Source: an uncultured Hyphomicrobiales bacterium (GTDB taxonomy: Bacteria; Pseudomonadota; Alphaproteobacteria; Rhizobiales; Beijerinckiaceae). From it: a stretch of 37,522 nt of DNA. Position numbers and translations under genes: made by a program. Under the pieces are notes generated by a model. That model worked only from the letters and a program-made list of their open reading frames with translations. It made no database searches and was not told the DNA's origin. Location: assembly GCA_903847605.1 (NCBI GenBank), contig CAINED010000075.1, positions 1 through 37,522 on the forward strand, written 5' to 3'. Of this stretch, positions 26,024-34,417 are shown piece by piece; the stretch's first letter is position 1, and each line of letters starts with the position of its first letter.

Positions 26024-27102
26024 TGGCCGGCATCACCATTACCAACCTGACGAAATCCTATACGGCTGACGCCAATGCCGCCGCGGTGCGCAATCTCAAC
26101 ATTGCAGTATCGGACAATTGTTTTCTCACACTGCTCGGCCCCAGCGGCTGCGGGAAGACGACGACACTGCGCCTCATCGCGGGCTATCTTAAGCCCGATG
26201 CCGGGGAAATCCGTGTCGGTGAGAAAATCGTGTCCTCCGTATCCGGAGTCGCTCCGCCGGAGTCGCGCGGCATGGGCATGGTCTTCCAGAACTATGCAAT
26301 CTGGCCGCACATGACCGTGTTCGACAATGTCGCCTTCGGTCTCAAGCTGCGCAAGCTTCCGAAGGCGGATATCGGCGCGAAAGTCGACGCGATGCTGAAA
26401 CTCGTCAATCTCGGCGGGCTCGAGGCACGCTATCCCAATGAACTCAGCGGCGGGCAGCAGCAGCGTGTCGCACTGGCGCGCTCGCTCGTCGTCGAACCCG
26501 ATATTCTCCTGCTTGACGAACCGCTCAGCAATCTCGATGCGAAGCTGCGCGAGCGCATGCGCAGCGAACTCAAGCAATTGCAGCGCCGCACCGGCATCAC
26601 CTTCGTCTATGTCACGCACGATCAGGCCGAGGCGCTGGCCCTTTCCGACCAGATCGCCGTGATGCATGGCGGATTGCTGCAGCAGCTTGGTTCGCCGCAG
26701 GATGTTTACGAACGCCCGGCGAACAGGGTCGTCGCCGACTTCATGGGTCTAACCAACATAATCCCGGCGACCGTCGAGAGCATTGCAGAGGGGCAGGCAC
26801 GCATTTCGGCTACCGGCGTCACGCTGACCATGTCGGCGGATGAAACGCTGAAAGCGGGTGACGCCGTCGATCTCGTCGTGCGGCCGGAAAACATCCGCTT
26901 GCAGCAGACCGTTCCGTCCGATACTGCGCCGCGCATCGCCGACCGGACATTTCTGGGCAATCTCGTGGAATATCAGGTTGCGCTTGGCGACGGGACGATG
27001 CTGCGAATCGAGGCTCATCCCTCGCAAAGACTTTCGCCCGGCGACGCCGTCGCCATCGAATTCGATACGCGCGCCTGCTCGATCTTTCCGGCGCAGGCGT
27101 GA
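26023..27102 (+). CDS. ABC transporter ATP-binding protein
   Basis: 359 residues. Walker A GPSGCGKTT (39-47), the Q-loop VFQNYAIWPHMTVFDNVAFGL, signature LSGGQQ (141-146), Walker B ILLLDEP (161-167) and the switch His of VTHDQAEALAL. A C-terminal TOBE-like domain (about 280-355: NIIPATVESIAEG, VVRPENIRL) is usual for importers of the PotA/FbpC type. Translation is coupled to the permease. It energises uptake together with the permease and the binding protein at 28137. Confidence 0.93.
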   Translation: MAGITITNLTKSYTADANAAAVRNLNIAVSDNCFLTLLGPSGCGKTTTLRLIAGYLKPDAGEIRVGEKIVSSVSGVAPPESRGMGMVFQNYAIWPHMTVFDNVAFGLKLRKLPKADIGAKVDAMLKLVNLGGLEARYPNELSGGQQQRVALARSLVVEPDILLLDEPLSNLDAKLRERMRSELKQLQRRTGITFVYVTHDQAEALALSDQIAVMHGGLLQQLGSPQDVYERPANRVVADFMGLTNIIPATVESIAEGQARISATGVTLTMSADETLKAGDAVDLVVRPENIRLQQTVPSDTAPRIADRTFLGNLVEYQVALGDGTMLRIEAHPSQRLSPGDAVAIEFDTRACSIFPAQA

Positions 27103-27133
27103 TAAGAGCCTCAATCATTCGAAAGGAAACGAC

Positions 27134-28060
27134 ATGAACGACATCGCGGAACTCTCGCAAGTGAAGAGCGAGGATCACTGGACGAACAAGGGCGACGTCA
27201 AACTCTTCATGTTCGAAAAATATGCCGGTACGCCTGCGAACAAGAAGGGCACGATCCTCTTCGTGCACGGTTCGTCGATGGCCTCGCAGCCGACATTCGA
27301 CCTCAAGGTGCCGGGCCGTCCCTGGTCGTCTGTGATGGACTGGTTCGCCGTTCGCGGCTTCGATTGCTGGTGCGTCGATATGGAAGGCTATGGCCGCTCC
27401 AGCAAGCATCGCGACATCAACAGCGACATATCGAACGGCGCGGACGATCTGACGGCGGCAACGGACTACATCATGAAGCTGCGTAACTGCGGCCCGCTGC
27501 TCGTCTATGGCATTTCCTCCGGCGCCTTGCGCGCGGCGCTGTTCGCCGAGCGCAATCCGGATCGCGTGAGCCGTATAGCGCTCGATGCTTTCGTATGGAC
27601 GGGCGAGGGTTCGCCGACGCTCGCCGAGCGCAAGAAGAAACTGCCGGAATTCATCGCGAAGAACCGCCGTCCCTTGAACCGCGCCTTCGTGCAAAGCATC
27701 TTCGATCGCGATCATCCCGGCACGGCGGACCAGCCGACCATCGACGCCTTCGCCGACGCCATACTGGCGCTCGACGATTCGCTGCCGACCGGAACTTATG
27801 TCGACATGTGCTCAAGACTGCCGATCTGCGATCCCGCAAAGCTCAAGGCGGCTGCGATCATCATGCGCGGTGAGTTCGACGGCATCGCGAGTTTTGACGA
27901 TCTCATCAAGTATTTCTGCGCATTGCCGAACCCCGACAAGCAGTTCATCGTGATGAAGGGCATTTCCCATGCGTCCTTCCAGCAGAAAAACTATATGATG
28001 GTCTATCAAATCCTCTATAATTTCTACACGCAGCCGGAACCGGTATACACCGGCCACTGA
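27134..28060 (+). CDS. Alpha/beta hydrolase in an ABC importer operon
   Basis: 308 residues with no signal peptide, so cytoplasmic. HGSSMAS (45-51) forms the oxyanion region, GISSG (126-130) the nucleophile elbow with Ser128, Asp249 in GEFDG and His279 in GISHAS complete the triad. AAGGAAA lies before the ATG. It sits between the ATPase and the substrate-binding protein, 31 bases after the former, so it probably hydrolyses the imported compound, such as an ester or amide. The exact chemistry is not predictable. A dienelactone hydrolase or carboxylesterase-like role is possible. Confidence 0.88.
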   Translation: MNDIAELSQVKSEDHWTNKGDVKLFMFEKYAGTPANKKGTILFVHGSSMASQPTFDLKVPGRPWSSVMDWFAVRGFDCWCVDMEGYGRSSKHRDINSDISNGADDLTAATDYIMKLRNCGPLLVYGISSGALRAALFAERNPDRVSRIALDAFVWTGEGSPTLAERKKKLPEFIAKNRRPLNRAFVQSIFDRDHPGTADQPTIDAFADAILALDDSLPTGTYVDMCSRLPICDPAKLKAAAIIMRGEFDGIASFDDLIKYFCALPNPDKQFIVMKGISHASFQQKNYMMVYQILYNFYTQPEPVYTGH

Positions 28061-28070
28061 AGGCGCGGAT

Positions 28071-28097
28071 GGTGGAGCCGTGGAGGGCGGCTCCATC
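28071..28097 (+). promoter_or_regulatory. Intra-operon hairpin before the binding-protein gene
   Basis: GGTGGAGCCG (28071-28080) pairs with CGGCTCCATC (28088-28097) around a 7-base loop, one G-T pair. Such hairpins often separate the abundant binding-protein message from the rest of an importer operon. Confidence 0.5.
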
Positions 28098-28136
28098 ACC
28101 CGATGTGTTGCAAGTGCCGTCTCGAGGGAGAAGAAC

Positions 28137-29141
28137 ATGCGCAAGTTAGCCATTGCCGTCGCTACACTTATCGCCGCATCGCTGCCGGCGTTCGCTGCCG
28201 ATCCCGTAGACCGCGAGGCTGCCAAGAAAGAGGGCAAGGTCGTCTGGTACACTTCGACGCCCATTGCGCAGGCGCAGCAGATTGCAAAGCTGTTTGAAAC
28301 GCGCACCGGCATCAAGGTCGAGTTGTTTCGCTCCGGCGGCTCAGCCGTTCTCAACCGCTTCATGCAGGAAACCGGAGCGGGACGCTTCGCCGTCGACGTG
28401 ATGACGACATCCGATCCGGCCGCGGCGCAATCCTTGACGAGAAAGGGCATGTTCGTGCCCTTCAAGCCCGAGAATTTCGAGAAAATTCCCGACGCGGCAA
28501 AAGATCCCGCGGGTCACTACATCGCGCAGCGTCTCAACATCATGACTATCTACCTGCGCACCGATCTCGTGCCGGCAGCGGATGTGCCGAAGACCTGGGA
28601 CGATCTCATGCAGGCAAAATATAAGGGGCGGCTCGTCATGACCGATCCCTCGTTCACAGCCTTGCAGCTTACCGTGGTCGGCGCCCATTCGCGCACCAAC
28701 GGCTGGGGCTTCTATGAAAAGCTGAAGGCCAACGACATCATGATCGTGCGCGGCAACGAGCAGGTGTCCAGCATGATCAAGCGCGGCGAGCGCTGGATCG
28801 CGGTCGGCGCGCTGGATTCCTACGCGGCGGAAGATCGCGCCGCCGGGCACAAGATCACGACAATCTTTCCGTCGGCAGGTACATATGTCATCCCCTCGCC
28901 GACTTCGATCATCAAGGGCGGGCCGAATCCGAACGCCGCGAAATGGTTTGCCGAGTTCATGATCGGCGATGAGGCGCAGAAGATTTTTCCCGCCAGCGGC
29001 GGTTACTCCGCGCGTATCGACCTGCCGCCACCGGAAGGCGCTACGCCGGTCAAGGACATCAAGCTGCTCGACGTCGACTACGACTATCTCGAAAAGCAGT
29101 CGACCGCGATCAAGCGCAGGTTCAACGAGATCTTTCAGTAG
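28137..29141 (+). CDS. ABC transporter substrate-binding protein (ferric/AEP type)
   Basis: 334 residues. Signal peptide (LAIAVATLIAASLPAFAA) for periplasmic export, then the family-like start EGKVVWYTSTP and VDVMTTSDPAAAQSLTRKGMFVPF, typical of extracellular solute-binding protein family 1 close to ferric-iron and 2-aminoethylphosphonate binders. The conserved tyrosine pair of Fe-binding FbpA (two adjacent Tyr) is not evident near the C-terminal site, which makes iron less likely. GAGGGAGAA is a strong ribosome site. It completes the permease-ATPase-hydrolase-binding protein operon. Confidence 0.88.
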   Translation: MRKLAIAVATLIAASLPAFAADPVDREAAKKEGKVVWYTSTPIAQAQQIAKLFETRTGIKVELFRSGGSAVLNRFMQETGAGRFAVDVMTTSDPAAAQSLTRKGMFVPFKPENFEKIPDAAKDPAGHYIAQRLNIMTIYLRTDLVPAADVPKTWDDLMQAKYKGRLVMTDPSFTALQLTVVGAHSRTNGWGFYEKLKANDIMIVRGNEQVSSMIKRGERWIAVGALDSYAAEDRAAGHKITTIFPSAGTYVIPSPTSIIKGGPNPNAAKWFAEFMIGDEAQKIFPASGGYSARIDLPPPEGATPVKDIKLLDVDYDYLEKQSTAIKRRFNEIFQ

Positions 29142-29152
29142 CGATAAATAAG

Positions 29153-29188
29153 ATCATCCCGGACAGCACGACGCGTGTCCGGGATGAT
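29153..29188. terminator. Perfect 13-bp palindrome of the CATCCCGG family, terminator
   Basis: ATCATCCCGGACA (29153-29165) pairs perfectly with TGTCCGGGATGAT (29176-29188), loop 10 bases, followed by TATTATTG. It lies between convergent genes and shares the CATCCCGG core with the repeats at 2281 and 17645. Confidence 0.7.
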
Positions 29189-29214
29189 TATTATTGCGGG
29201 TAAAATTGGTAATT

Positions 29215-29823
29215 TCAGCCGCCGATGCCCTCGGCCTTCATGGCTTCCTTCACCTTGGGACGCTCGCCGACGCGCGCGAAATATGCCGTGACGTTCGCGT
29301 GCTTGGAAATGTCGACGTTCTTGAGGCGCGTCCAGTTCAGAACCGTGTAGGCATAGGCGTCGGCGACCGTGAAGTTGTCGCCCATCAGATATGTCTTGCC
29401 TGCGAGCATCTTGTCGAGCGCCCCCAGACGGCGGTCGATCAATGCGAGCTGGTTGTCGAGCCATTCGCCCTTCATGGCCGGATTGAACAGCGCGCCGATG
29501 GACTTGTGCAATTCGGCTGTCACGAAGTTCAGGAGTTCCTGCAGGCGGTAGCGTTCCATCGTGCCATTTTTTGGCGCCAGCCCCGATTCGGGCTTCTGGT
29601 CGGCGAGGTACTGGACGATGGCCGGGCCCTCGGTGAGCACTTCGCCACGCGAAAGCTCAAGCGCGGGAACATAGCCGCGCGGGTTGATCGCCCAGAAATC
29701 GGCGCCCGACTCGGTCTGCTTCTTGGGAATATTGACCTTCACGAGTTCAAGCGGGATGCCGGCTTCCATCGCCACGATGTGGGGCGAAAGCGAGCACGCG
29801 CCGGGTGAATAATAGAGTTTCAT
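29215..29823 (-). CDS. gst: Glutathione S-transferase, beta class
   Basis: 202 residues. MKLYYSPGACSLSPHI places Cys10 where beta-class GSTs have their catalytic cysteine. NPRGYVPALELSRGEVLTEGPAIVQYLAD is the thioredoxin-fold glutathione-binding part (about 1-80), and YLMGDNFTVADAYAYTVLNW is the C-terminal helical motif. It conjugates or reduces electrophiles with glutathione in the cytoplasm. It is a single gene, convergent with the ABC importer operon. Confidence 0.93.
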   Translation of the reverse strand: MKLYYSPGACSLSPHIVAMEAGIPLELVKVNIPKKQTESGADFWAINPRGYVPALELSRGEVLTEGPAIVQYLADQKPESGLAPKNGTMERYRLQELLNFVTAELHKSIGALFNPAMKGEWLDNQLALIDRRLGALDKMLAGKTYLMGDNFTVADAYAYTVLNWTRLKNVDISKHANVTAYFARVGERPKVKEAMKAEGIGG

Positions 29824-30006
29824 CTGCGTCTCCGAGCAATAAGGGCCGGATGATCCGGCCTGCCCGGAAGCTAGTCACTCGACTTCTCCAATCAAAGGCT
29901 TGCCGGCGACATTTCCCGGCGCATCACAGCAGCTTGAACTCTTGAAGTGCAGCTTGGCCTCCCCTAAACGCTCGATAGCGGCGAAATGGCAGCGGATTCC
30001 CTCAGA

Positions 30007-31290
30007 ATGAACGTCCTTCTCATCGGTTCCGGCGGGCGCGAACATGCGCTTGCGCTGTCCATCTCGAAATCGCCCCTGCTGTCAAAGCTCTACGTCGCGC
30101 CGGGCAATCCGGGCACGGCTGCGATTGCGGAAAATATCGCGCTCGATCCGGCCGATCATCGCAACATCATCGCTTTCTGCCACCGCATGCGCATCGCCCT
30201 CGTCGTCATCGGTCCGGAAGCGCCGTTGGTCGCGGGTCTCGTCGACGAGTTGGAAGCAGCGGGCTTTCCCGCCTTCGGGCCTTCGAAAGCGGCAGCACAG
30301 GTCGAAGGCTCGAAGGGCTTCACGAAGGATCTCTGCCGGGACTTCAGCATCCCCACTGGCGCATACGAGCGCTTTACTTCTGCCGAGCCGGCGAAGGCCT
30401 ATATCCGCAAGCATGGCGCGCCCATCGTCGTGAAGGCGGACGGGCTCGCGGCCGGCAAGGGCGTCATCGTCGCAATGAACGAGACGGAAGCGCTCGACGC
30501 CGTGGACATGATGTTCTCCGGCGCATTCGGCGCAGCCGGAGCGGAAGTCGTCATCGAGGAGTTTCTCGATGGCGAGGAAGCTTCATTCTTTGCGCTGTGC
30601 GATGGCGAGCGCGCGCTCGCCTTTGCGTCGGCGCAGGATCACAAGCGCGTCGGCGATGGCGACACCGGTCCGAACACCGGTGGCATGGGCGCCTATTCGC
30701 CCGCGCCGGTCATGACCGACGAGGTTTCCGCGCGTGTGATGCGCGAGATCGTTGAGCCCACGCTGAAAGGCATGAAGGCGCGCGGCGCGCCCTACAAGGG
30801 CGTTCTTTTCGTCGGCCTGATGATCGGCAAGGATGGCCCCAAACTCATCGAGTTCAACGCCCGCTTCGGCGATCCGGAGACGCAGGTCATGCTGCCCCGT
30901 CTCGACGAGGATATCCTGCCATTGCTGCTCGACTGTGCCGCGGGCACCCTGCGCAATTCGCCGGTCCGCCTGAAAGCGCAGACGGCGCTGACAGTGGTTT
31001 ATGCTGCCAAGGGTTATCCCGATGCGCCCGAGCGCGGCAGCGAAATTCGCGGCGTCGACAAGGCTGCCGCAATGGCTGGCGTCACGATCTATCACGCGGG
31101 CACGAAGCAGGACGGCGCGCGGCTTCTCGCCAATGGCGGGCGCGTCCTGAATGTCACAGCGCTTGGCTCAAGCGTCAGTGAGGCGCAAACGCGCGCCTAT
31201 GCGGCCATCGACGTCATCGACTGGGCGGGCGGCTTCTGCCGCCGCGACATCGGCTGGCGCGCCGTGGCGCGCGAGCGCGAGACGAGCTAG
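30007..31290 (+). CDS. purD: Phosphoribosylamine--glycine ligase
   Basis: 427 residues from the ATG at 30007, whose N-terminus [16 protein letters not shown] is the canonical PurD start; an ATG at 29986 would add seven residues. Other PurD motifs: [19 protein letters not shown] (about 90-108), [19 protein letters not shown] and [11 protein letters not shown] near the C-terminal ATP-grasp end. It ligates glycine to phosphoribosylamine in purine synthesis. It stands alone without other pur genes. The intergenic 180 bases upstream hold no strong promoter match. Confidence 0.96.
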   Translation: MNVLLIGSGGREHALALSISKSPLLSKLYVAPGNPGTAAIAENIALDPADHRNIIAFCHRMRIALVVIGPEAPLVAGLVDELEAAGFPAFGPSKAAAQVEGSKGFTKDLCRDFSIPTGAYERFTSAEPAKAYIRKHGAPIVVKADGLAAGKGVIVAMNETEALDAVDMMFSGAFGAAGAEVVIEEFLDGEEASFFALCDGERALAFASAQDHKRVGDGDTGPNTGGMGAYSPAPVMTDEVSARVMREIVEPTLKGMKARGAPYKGVLFVGLMIGKDGPKLIEFNARFGDPETQVMLPRLDEDILPLLLDCAAGTLRNSPVRLKAQTALTVVYAAKGYPDAPERGSEIRGVDKAAAMAGVTIYHAGTKQDGARLLANGGRVLNVTALGSSVSEAQTRAYAAIDVIDWAGGFCRRDIGWRAVARERETS

Positions 31291-31308
31291 CGCCCGACGA
31301 GCTAGCGC
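31281..31308. repeat. 13-bp tandem duplication holding both stop codons
   Basis: GACGAGCTAGCGC occurs at 31281-31293 and again at 31296-31308. The TAG of purD is in the first copy and the complement of the Bug gene stop (CTA) is in the second. A small tandem duplication at a convergent gene end. Confidence 0.7.
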
Positions 31309-32279
31309 TTTCGCGTGAGGCTGAGAACCTTGGCGATGCGTGCAACGAGAGCGTGCTGCTCGTTGAGCCCGGCCTGAAATTCCTCGATTCCCATTGGCGC
31401 CGCAGGCTGGCCCGAACGCGCAAGACCGTCGACGATAGCCTTGTCCTTCAATGCCTGCAGGATTCCGGCGGCAGCCTTCTGCCGTGCAGCGAGTGGCATG
31501 TCCCGGGGGCCGAGAAGGCCGAGGATAGGGCTTGCCACGAGGCCCGGGAAGCCGGACTCGACCACCGAAGGAATATCCGGCGCGGCGTCCGAGCGCTTGC
31601 TGTCATTGATGGCGAGCACGCGGATGTTGCCGGTCTGCGCCTGCGCGCGCATGGCCGCATAGGACATCATCGCCATCTGGATGCGATTGATGCCGATATC
31701 CGGCGGCGCCTGCGTGATGTCGCGATAGGGCACTTTGACGATGCGCAGATCGTTTTCTTTCAGAAAACCGTTGAAGACGAATTCGGAAAAGCCCGGCGCC
31801 ACGCCGTAGCTCAGAGCATCCGGTTTGCTCTTCGCCAGCGCCACGAATTCCTTGAGATTGGCGACTCCAAGGCTTGTCGGCACCGCCATCGCGACCTGTA
31901 CCTTCGCAACGCCCGCAATCGGCGTCAGATCCTTTTCGGGATCGTAGTCGAGATTGTCATGCACGTAGGGATGCACGACGAAGGCGCTGCTCGGCCCAAA
32001 GAAGAGAAGATGATCGTCCTTGCCATGGACCACGGCGCGGATGGAGATAAGACCGTCGCCGCCGGGCCGCCCCTCGATCACGACCGGCTGGCCCCAGATG
32101 CCCTTCAATTGTTCCGACAGGAGGCGCGCCGCGATATCTGCGCCCGAAGCCGGACCAAATGGCAGAATGAAGCGCACGGGCCGTGTGGGCCATTCCTGCG
32201 CATGGGCTGACGAGTCTGAAAACGGCAGCCCCAGGGCCGCAGCGCCCAGGGCGCCAAGAGCGACAATCTTGCGGAACAA
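31302..32279 (-). CDS. Bug-type periplasmic solute receptor with TTG start
   Basis: 325 residues. Signal peptide FRKIVALGALGAAALGLP...AHAQ, then EWPTRPVRFILPFGPASGADIAARLL and GQPVVIEGRPGGDG, the Bug/TctC start. No ATG precedes the signal peptide in frame until far upstream; TTG at 32279 is preceded by a strong GGAGGGG, so TTG is taken as start. It binds an organic acid in the periplasm. No TctAB genes are nearby. It is divergent from a fluoroacetate-dehalogenase-like gene, and that intergenic region holds a direct repeat (32292-32333). Confidence 0.88.
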   Translation of the reverse strand: MFRKIVALGALGAAALGLPFSDSSAHAQEWPTRPVRFILPFGPASGADIAARLLSEQLKGIWGQPVVIEGRPGGDGLISIRAVVHGKDDHLLFFGPSSAFVVHPYVHDNLDYDPEKDLTPIAGVAKVQVAMAVPTSLGVANLKEFVALAKSKPDALSYGVAPGFSEFVFNGFLKENDLRIVKVPYRDITQAPPDIGINRIQMAMMSYAAMRAQAQTGNIRVLAINDSKRSDAAPDIPSVVESGFPGLVASPILGLLGPRDMPLAARQKAAAGILQALKDKAIVDGLARSGQPAAPMGIEEFQAGLNEQHALVARIAKVLSLTRKR

Positions 32280-32291
32280 TTTCCCCTCCTT

Positions 32292-32333
32292 CAGCTTGTT
32301 TTTGTGGTTTGCTTTTGCAGCTTGTTTTAGTGG
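32292..32333. repeat. 16-bp direct repeat in the divergent Bug / dehalogenase promoter region
   Basis: CAGCTTGTTTTTGTGG (32292-32307) and CAGCTTGTTTTAGTGG (32318-32333), 15 of 16 identical and 26 bases apart start to start. Repeats in a divergent promoter suggest a regulator binding site. No regulator gene lies beside it. Confidence 0.6.
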
Positions 32334-32402
32334 ACGGAAACTAACATTCAGGGTCAGGTGAGGCAACACAGCCCGGCATTCGCCACCACAAGGAAATCGC
32401 CA

Positions 32403-33284
32403 ATGCTCGACCACATGCAGGCGCACTGGATCGACACAAAAGCCGGGCGCATTTTCGCGCGCAGCGCCGGGCAGGGCGAACCGCTGGCGCTGCTCCATGG
32501 CTTTCCCGAAACTCAGGTCATGTGGCATCGCGTATTGCCCGCGCTCACGCAGAAATTTTCCGTGGTCGTCATGGACCTGCGCGGCTACGGCTGGTCCTCC
32601 GCGCCTCGCAGCACAGGCGGCGAAGAATATACCAGGCGCGCGATGGCCGGCGATGTCATCGACGTCATGGAATCGCTGGGGCATGTTCGCTTCATGCTCG
32701 CGGGACATGATCGCGGCGCGCGCGTCGGCTATCGCCTTGCGCTCGATCATCCCGGCCGCATATCGAAACTCGCTCTGCTCGACATCATCCCGACCTGCGA
32801 AGTCTGGCGCAATATCGAGGCGGGCCGTGCGCCCGCAGCCCATTGGGGTTTCCTTTCGCAAGTCGAGCCCATTCCGGAAAATGAGATCAAGAAGGATCCC
32901 GACGGTTATTTTTCCGGCCTCATGGCGAAATGGTCCGCCACCGGCGATCTCAAGCCCTTCTCGCCCGCCGCACTCGAAGCCTATCGTTCGGCATGGGGGG
33001 ATTCCTCGCGCATTCACGCCATGTGTGAAGACTATCGCGCCGGTGCAAGACAGGATCGACAAGCCGACGAAGCCGACCTCAAGGCAGGCAAGACAATCGA
33101 CTGTCCGGTTCATATACTGCCGGGAAATTTCTATCTGACCTCCGGCGCGAAACCGGCGCTCGATGTCTGGCGTGAGACCTTCGCCCCGCATGCCACCGGC
33201 GAAGTCATAGAGGCCGGGCATTTTGTGGCCGAGGAAAACCCTGATGATACCGCGCGTGCGATGCTCGAGTTTTTCGGAAACTGA
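32403..33284 (+). CDS. Fluoroacetate dehalogenase-like alpha/beta hydrolase
   Basis: 293 residues from the ATG at 32403 with AAGGAAA before it. Every active-site residue known from Rhodopseudomonas fluoroacetate dehalogenase RPA1163 (recalled) has a match at a 7- to 8-residue offset. Nucleophile Asp103 and Arg104/Arg107 lie in GHDRGARVGYRLALDHP, and Asp127 in LLDI. His147-Trp148 and Tyr211 (in MCEDYRAG) form the halide pocket, and His273 in AGHF is the base. The enzyme would hydrolyse the C-F bond of fluoroacetate to glycolate, or act on related haloacids. Cytoplasmic. A cupin gene follows 20 bases later. Activity is predicted, not shown. Confidence 0.85.
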   Translation: MLDHMQAHWIDTKAGRIFARSAGQGEPLALLHGFPETQVMWHRVLPALTQKFSVVVMDLRGYGWSSAPRSTGGEEYTRRAMAGDVIDVMESLGHVRFMLAGHDRGARVGYRLALDHPGRISKLALLDIIPTCEVWRNIEAGRAPAAHWGFLSQVEPIPENEIKKDPDGYFSGLMAKWSATGDLKPFSPAALEAYRSAWGDSSRIHAMCEDYRAGARQDRQADEADLKAGKTIDCPVHILPGNFYLTSGAKPALDVWRETFAPHATGEVIEAGHFVAEENPDDTARAMLEFFGN

Positions 33285-33304
33285 CAGAATAAACGGGGGG
33301 ACAT

Positions 33305-33817
33305 ATGTCGAAAATGAACATACGCCGGGTCGTCACGGGCCACGACGCCAATGGCAAGGCTAAAGTACTGATCGATGGCGTCGCATCGAACGAGCGCGCG
33401 GGCTCCGCGGCCGGGCAATACAATAGTTTGATGTGGAGCACGGACTGCATGCCCTGCGAAATGCCCATCGGCGAAGATGCCGAGGACATGGGCGCGCGCA
33501 AGCTCGGAACCTATCCGCCGGTCAACGGCACGCGTTTCATGATTGCCGATTATCCGCCGGGCAACATTCCGCGCATGCACCGTACGGAGACGATCGACTA
33601 TATCATCGTGCTCGATGGCGAGATCGAAATGGAATTGGATGACGGGGAGGTCGTCACCATCAGGCAGGGCGACGTGATGATCCAGCGCGGCACCTATCAC
33701 GCCTGGCGTAACGTGTCGGACAAGCCTTGCCGCATGGCTTTCGTGCTGATCGACGCCAGGCCGCTCGGCATCGGCCATGCCTTGCCACGCGACGCGGGAC
33801 TTGAGCGCGCGAAATAA
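33305..33817 (+). CDS. Cupin-domain protein
   Basis: 170 residues. GGGGGGACAT gives a strong ribosome site. The cupin core is at about 85-150: IPRMHRTETIDYIIVLDGEIEMELDDG (first metal motif, with His and Glu) and GDVMIQRGTYHAWRN (second motif, with His). The first 80 residues are an extension without a recognised domain. Cupins of this type are small metal-binding enzymes or sensors; substrate unknown. It probably shares an operon with the upstream dehalogenase. Confidence 0.88.
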   Translation: MSKMNIRRVVTGHDANGKAKVLIDGVASNERAGSAAGQYNSLMWSTDCMPCEMPIGEDAEDMGARKLGTYPPVNGTRFMIADYPPGNIPRMHRTETIDYIIVLDGEIEMELDDGEVVTIRQGDVMIQRGTYHAWRNVSDKPCRMAFVLIDARPLGIGHALPRDAGLERAK

Positions 33818-33924
33818 ATTTCATTCGATCCGGCGGGCCGTATTCGCGGATGCGCGGAATGAGTTATTCTTGAGCGCTCCGCTCCGGTTGTTCGGAACGG
33901 TACGCCCATCCGCAGGATACCGTC

Positions 33925-34413
33925 ATGACGCGTCCGACTTCGATCATTTCCGCCAGCATTTTCGCTATTGTTCTTGCAATGCCGTTTTCGGGTATTGCCC
34001 AAACACCCCCTGCAGAGCCTGCTCCTGCAGCTCCGCCTGCCGAACCGGCGCCTGCAGCGCCAGTCCCTGCGCCCGCTCCTGCAGCGCCCGCTCCTGCGGC
34101 GCCGACTATGCCTGCGAAGCTTTCGGGTCTCGCGGCCTGGAACGCCATCATCGGCAATACGGTTTCGGGCAAGCGCGAAGGCAGCGAATACGATTATTAC
34201 GTCAAGGCGGACGGCACGCTGGTAGCTCTGGACGATGGCGATATCGATACCGCCAAATGGGCGCTCGAAGGCCAGAACATCTGCGTGACATTTCCCGACG
34301 AAGACAAGGAATGCTTCACGATCGAGCTTGATGGCGACATCGTGAGTTTCCGCGACAGCAGCGGCAGCGGCTTCCGCGGCACGCTTCACAAGGGCAATCC
34401 GAAGAAGCTTTAA
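33925..34413 (+). CDS. Secreted protein with Pro/Ala-rich linker
   Basis: 162 residues. Signal peptide (ISASIFAIVLAMPFSGIAQ) then a low-complexity Pro-Ala-Glu linker (about residues 28-62, based on PAPAAP units) and a folded end of about 100 residues starting LSGLAAWNAIIGNTVSG. The end has two cysteines (NICVTF and KECFTI) and resembles DUF995-like domains, a weak match. The linker suggests cell-wall spanning or flexible attachment. The DNA repeat of the linker is GC-rich and codon-regular. Function unknown. Confidence 0.75.
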   Translation: MTRPTSIISASIFAIVLAMPFSGIAQTPPAEPAPAAPPAEPAPAAPVPAPAPAAPAPAAPTMPAKLSGLAAWNAIIGNTVSGKREGSEYDYYVKADGTLVALDDGDIDTAKWALEGQNICVTFPDEDKECFTIELDGDIVSFRDSSGSGFRGTLHKGNPKKL

Positions 34414-34417
34414 TTCC

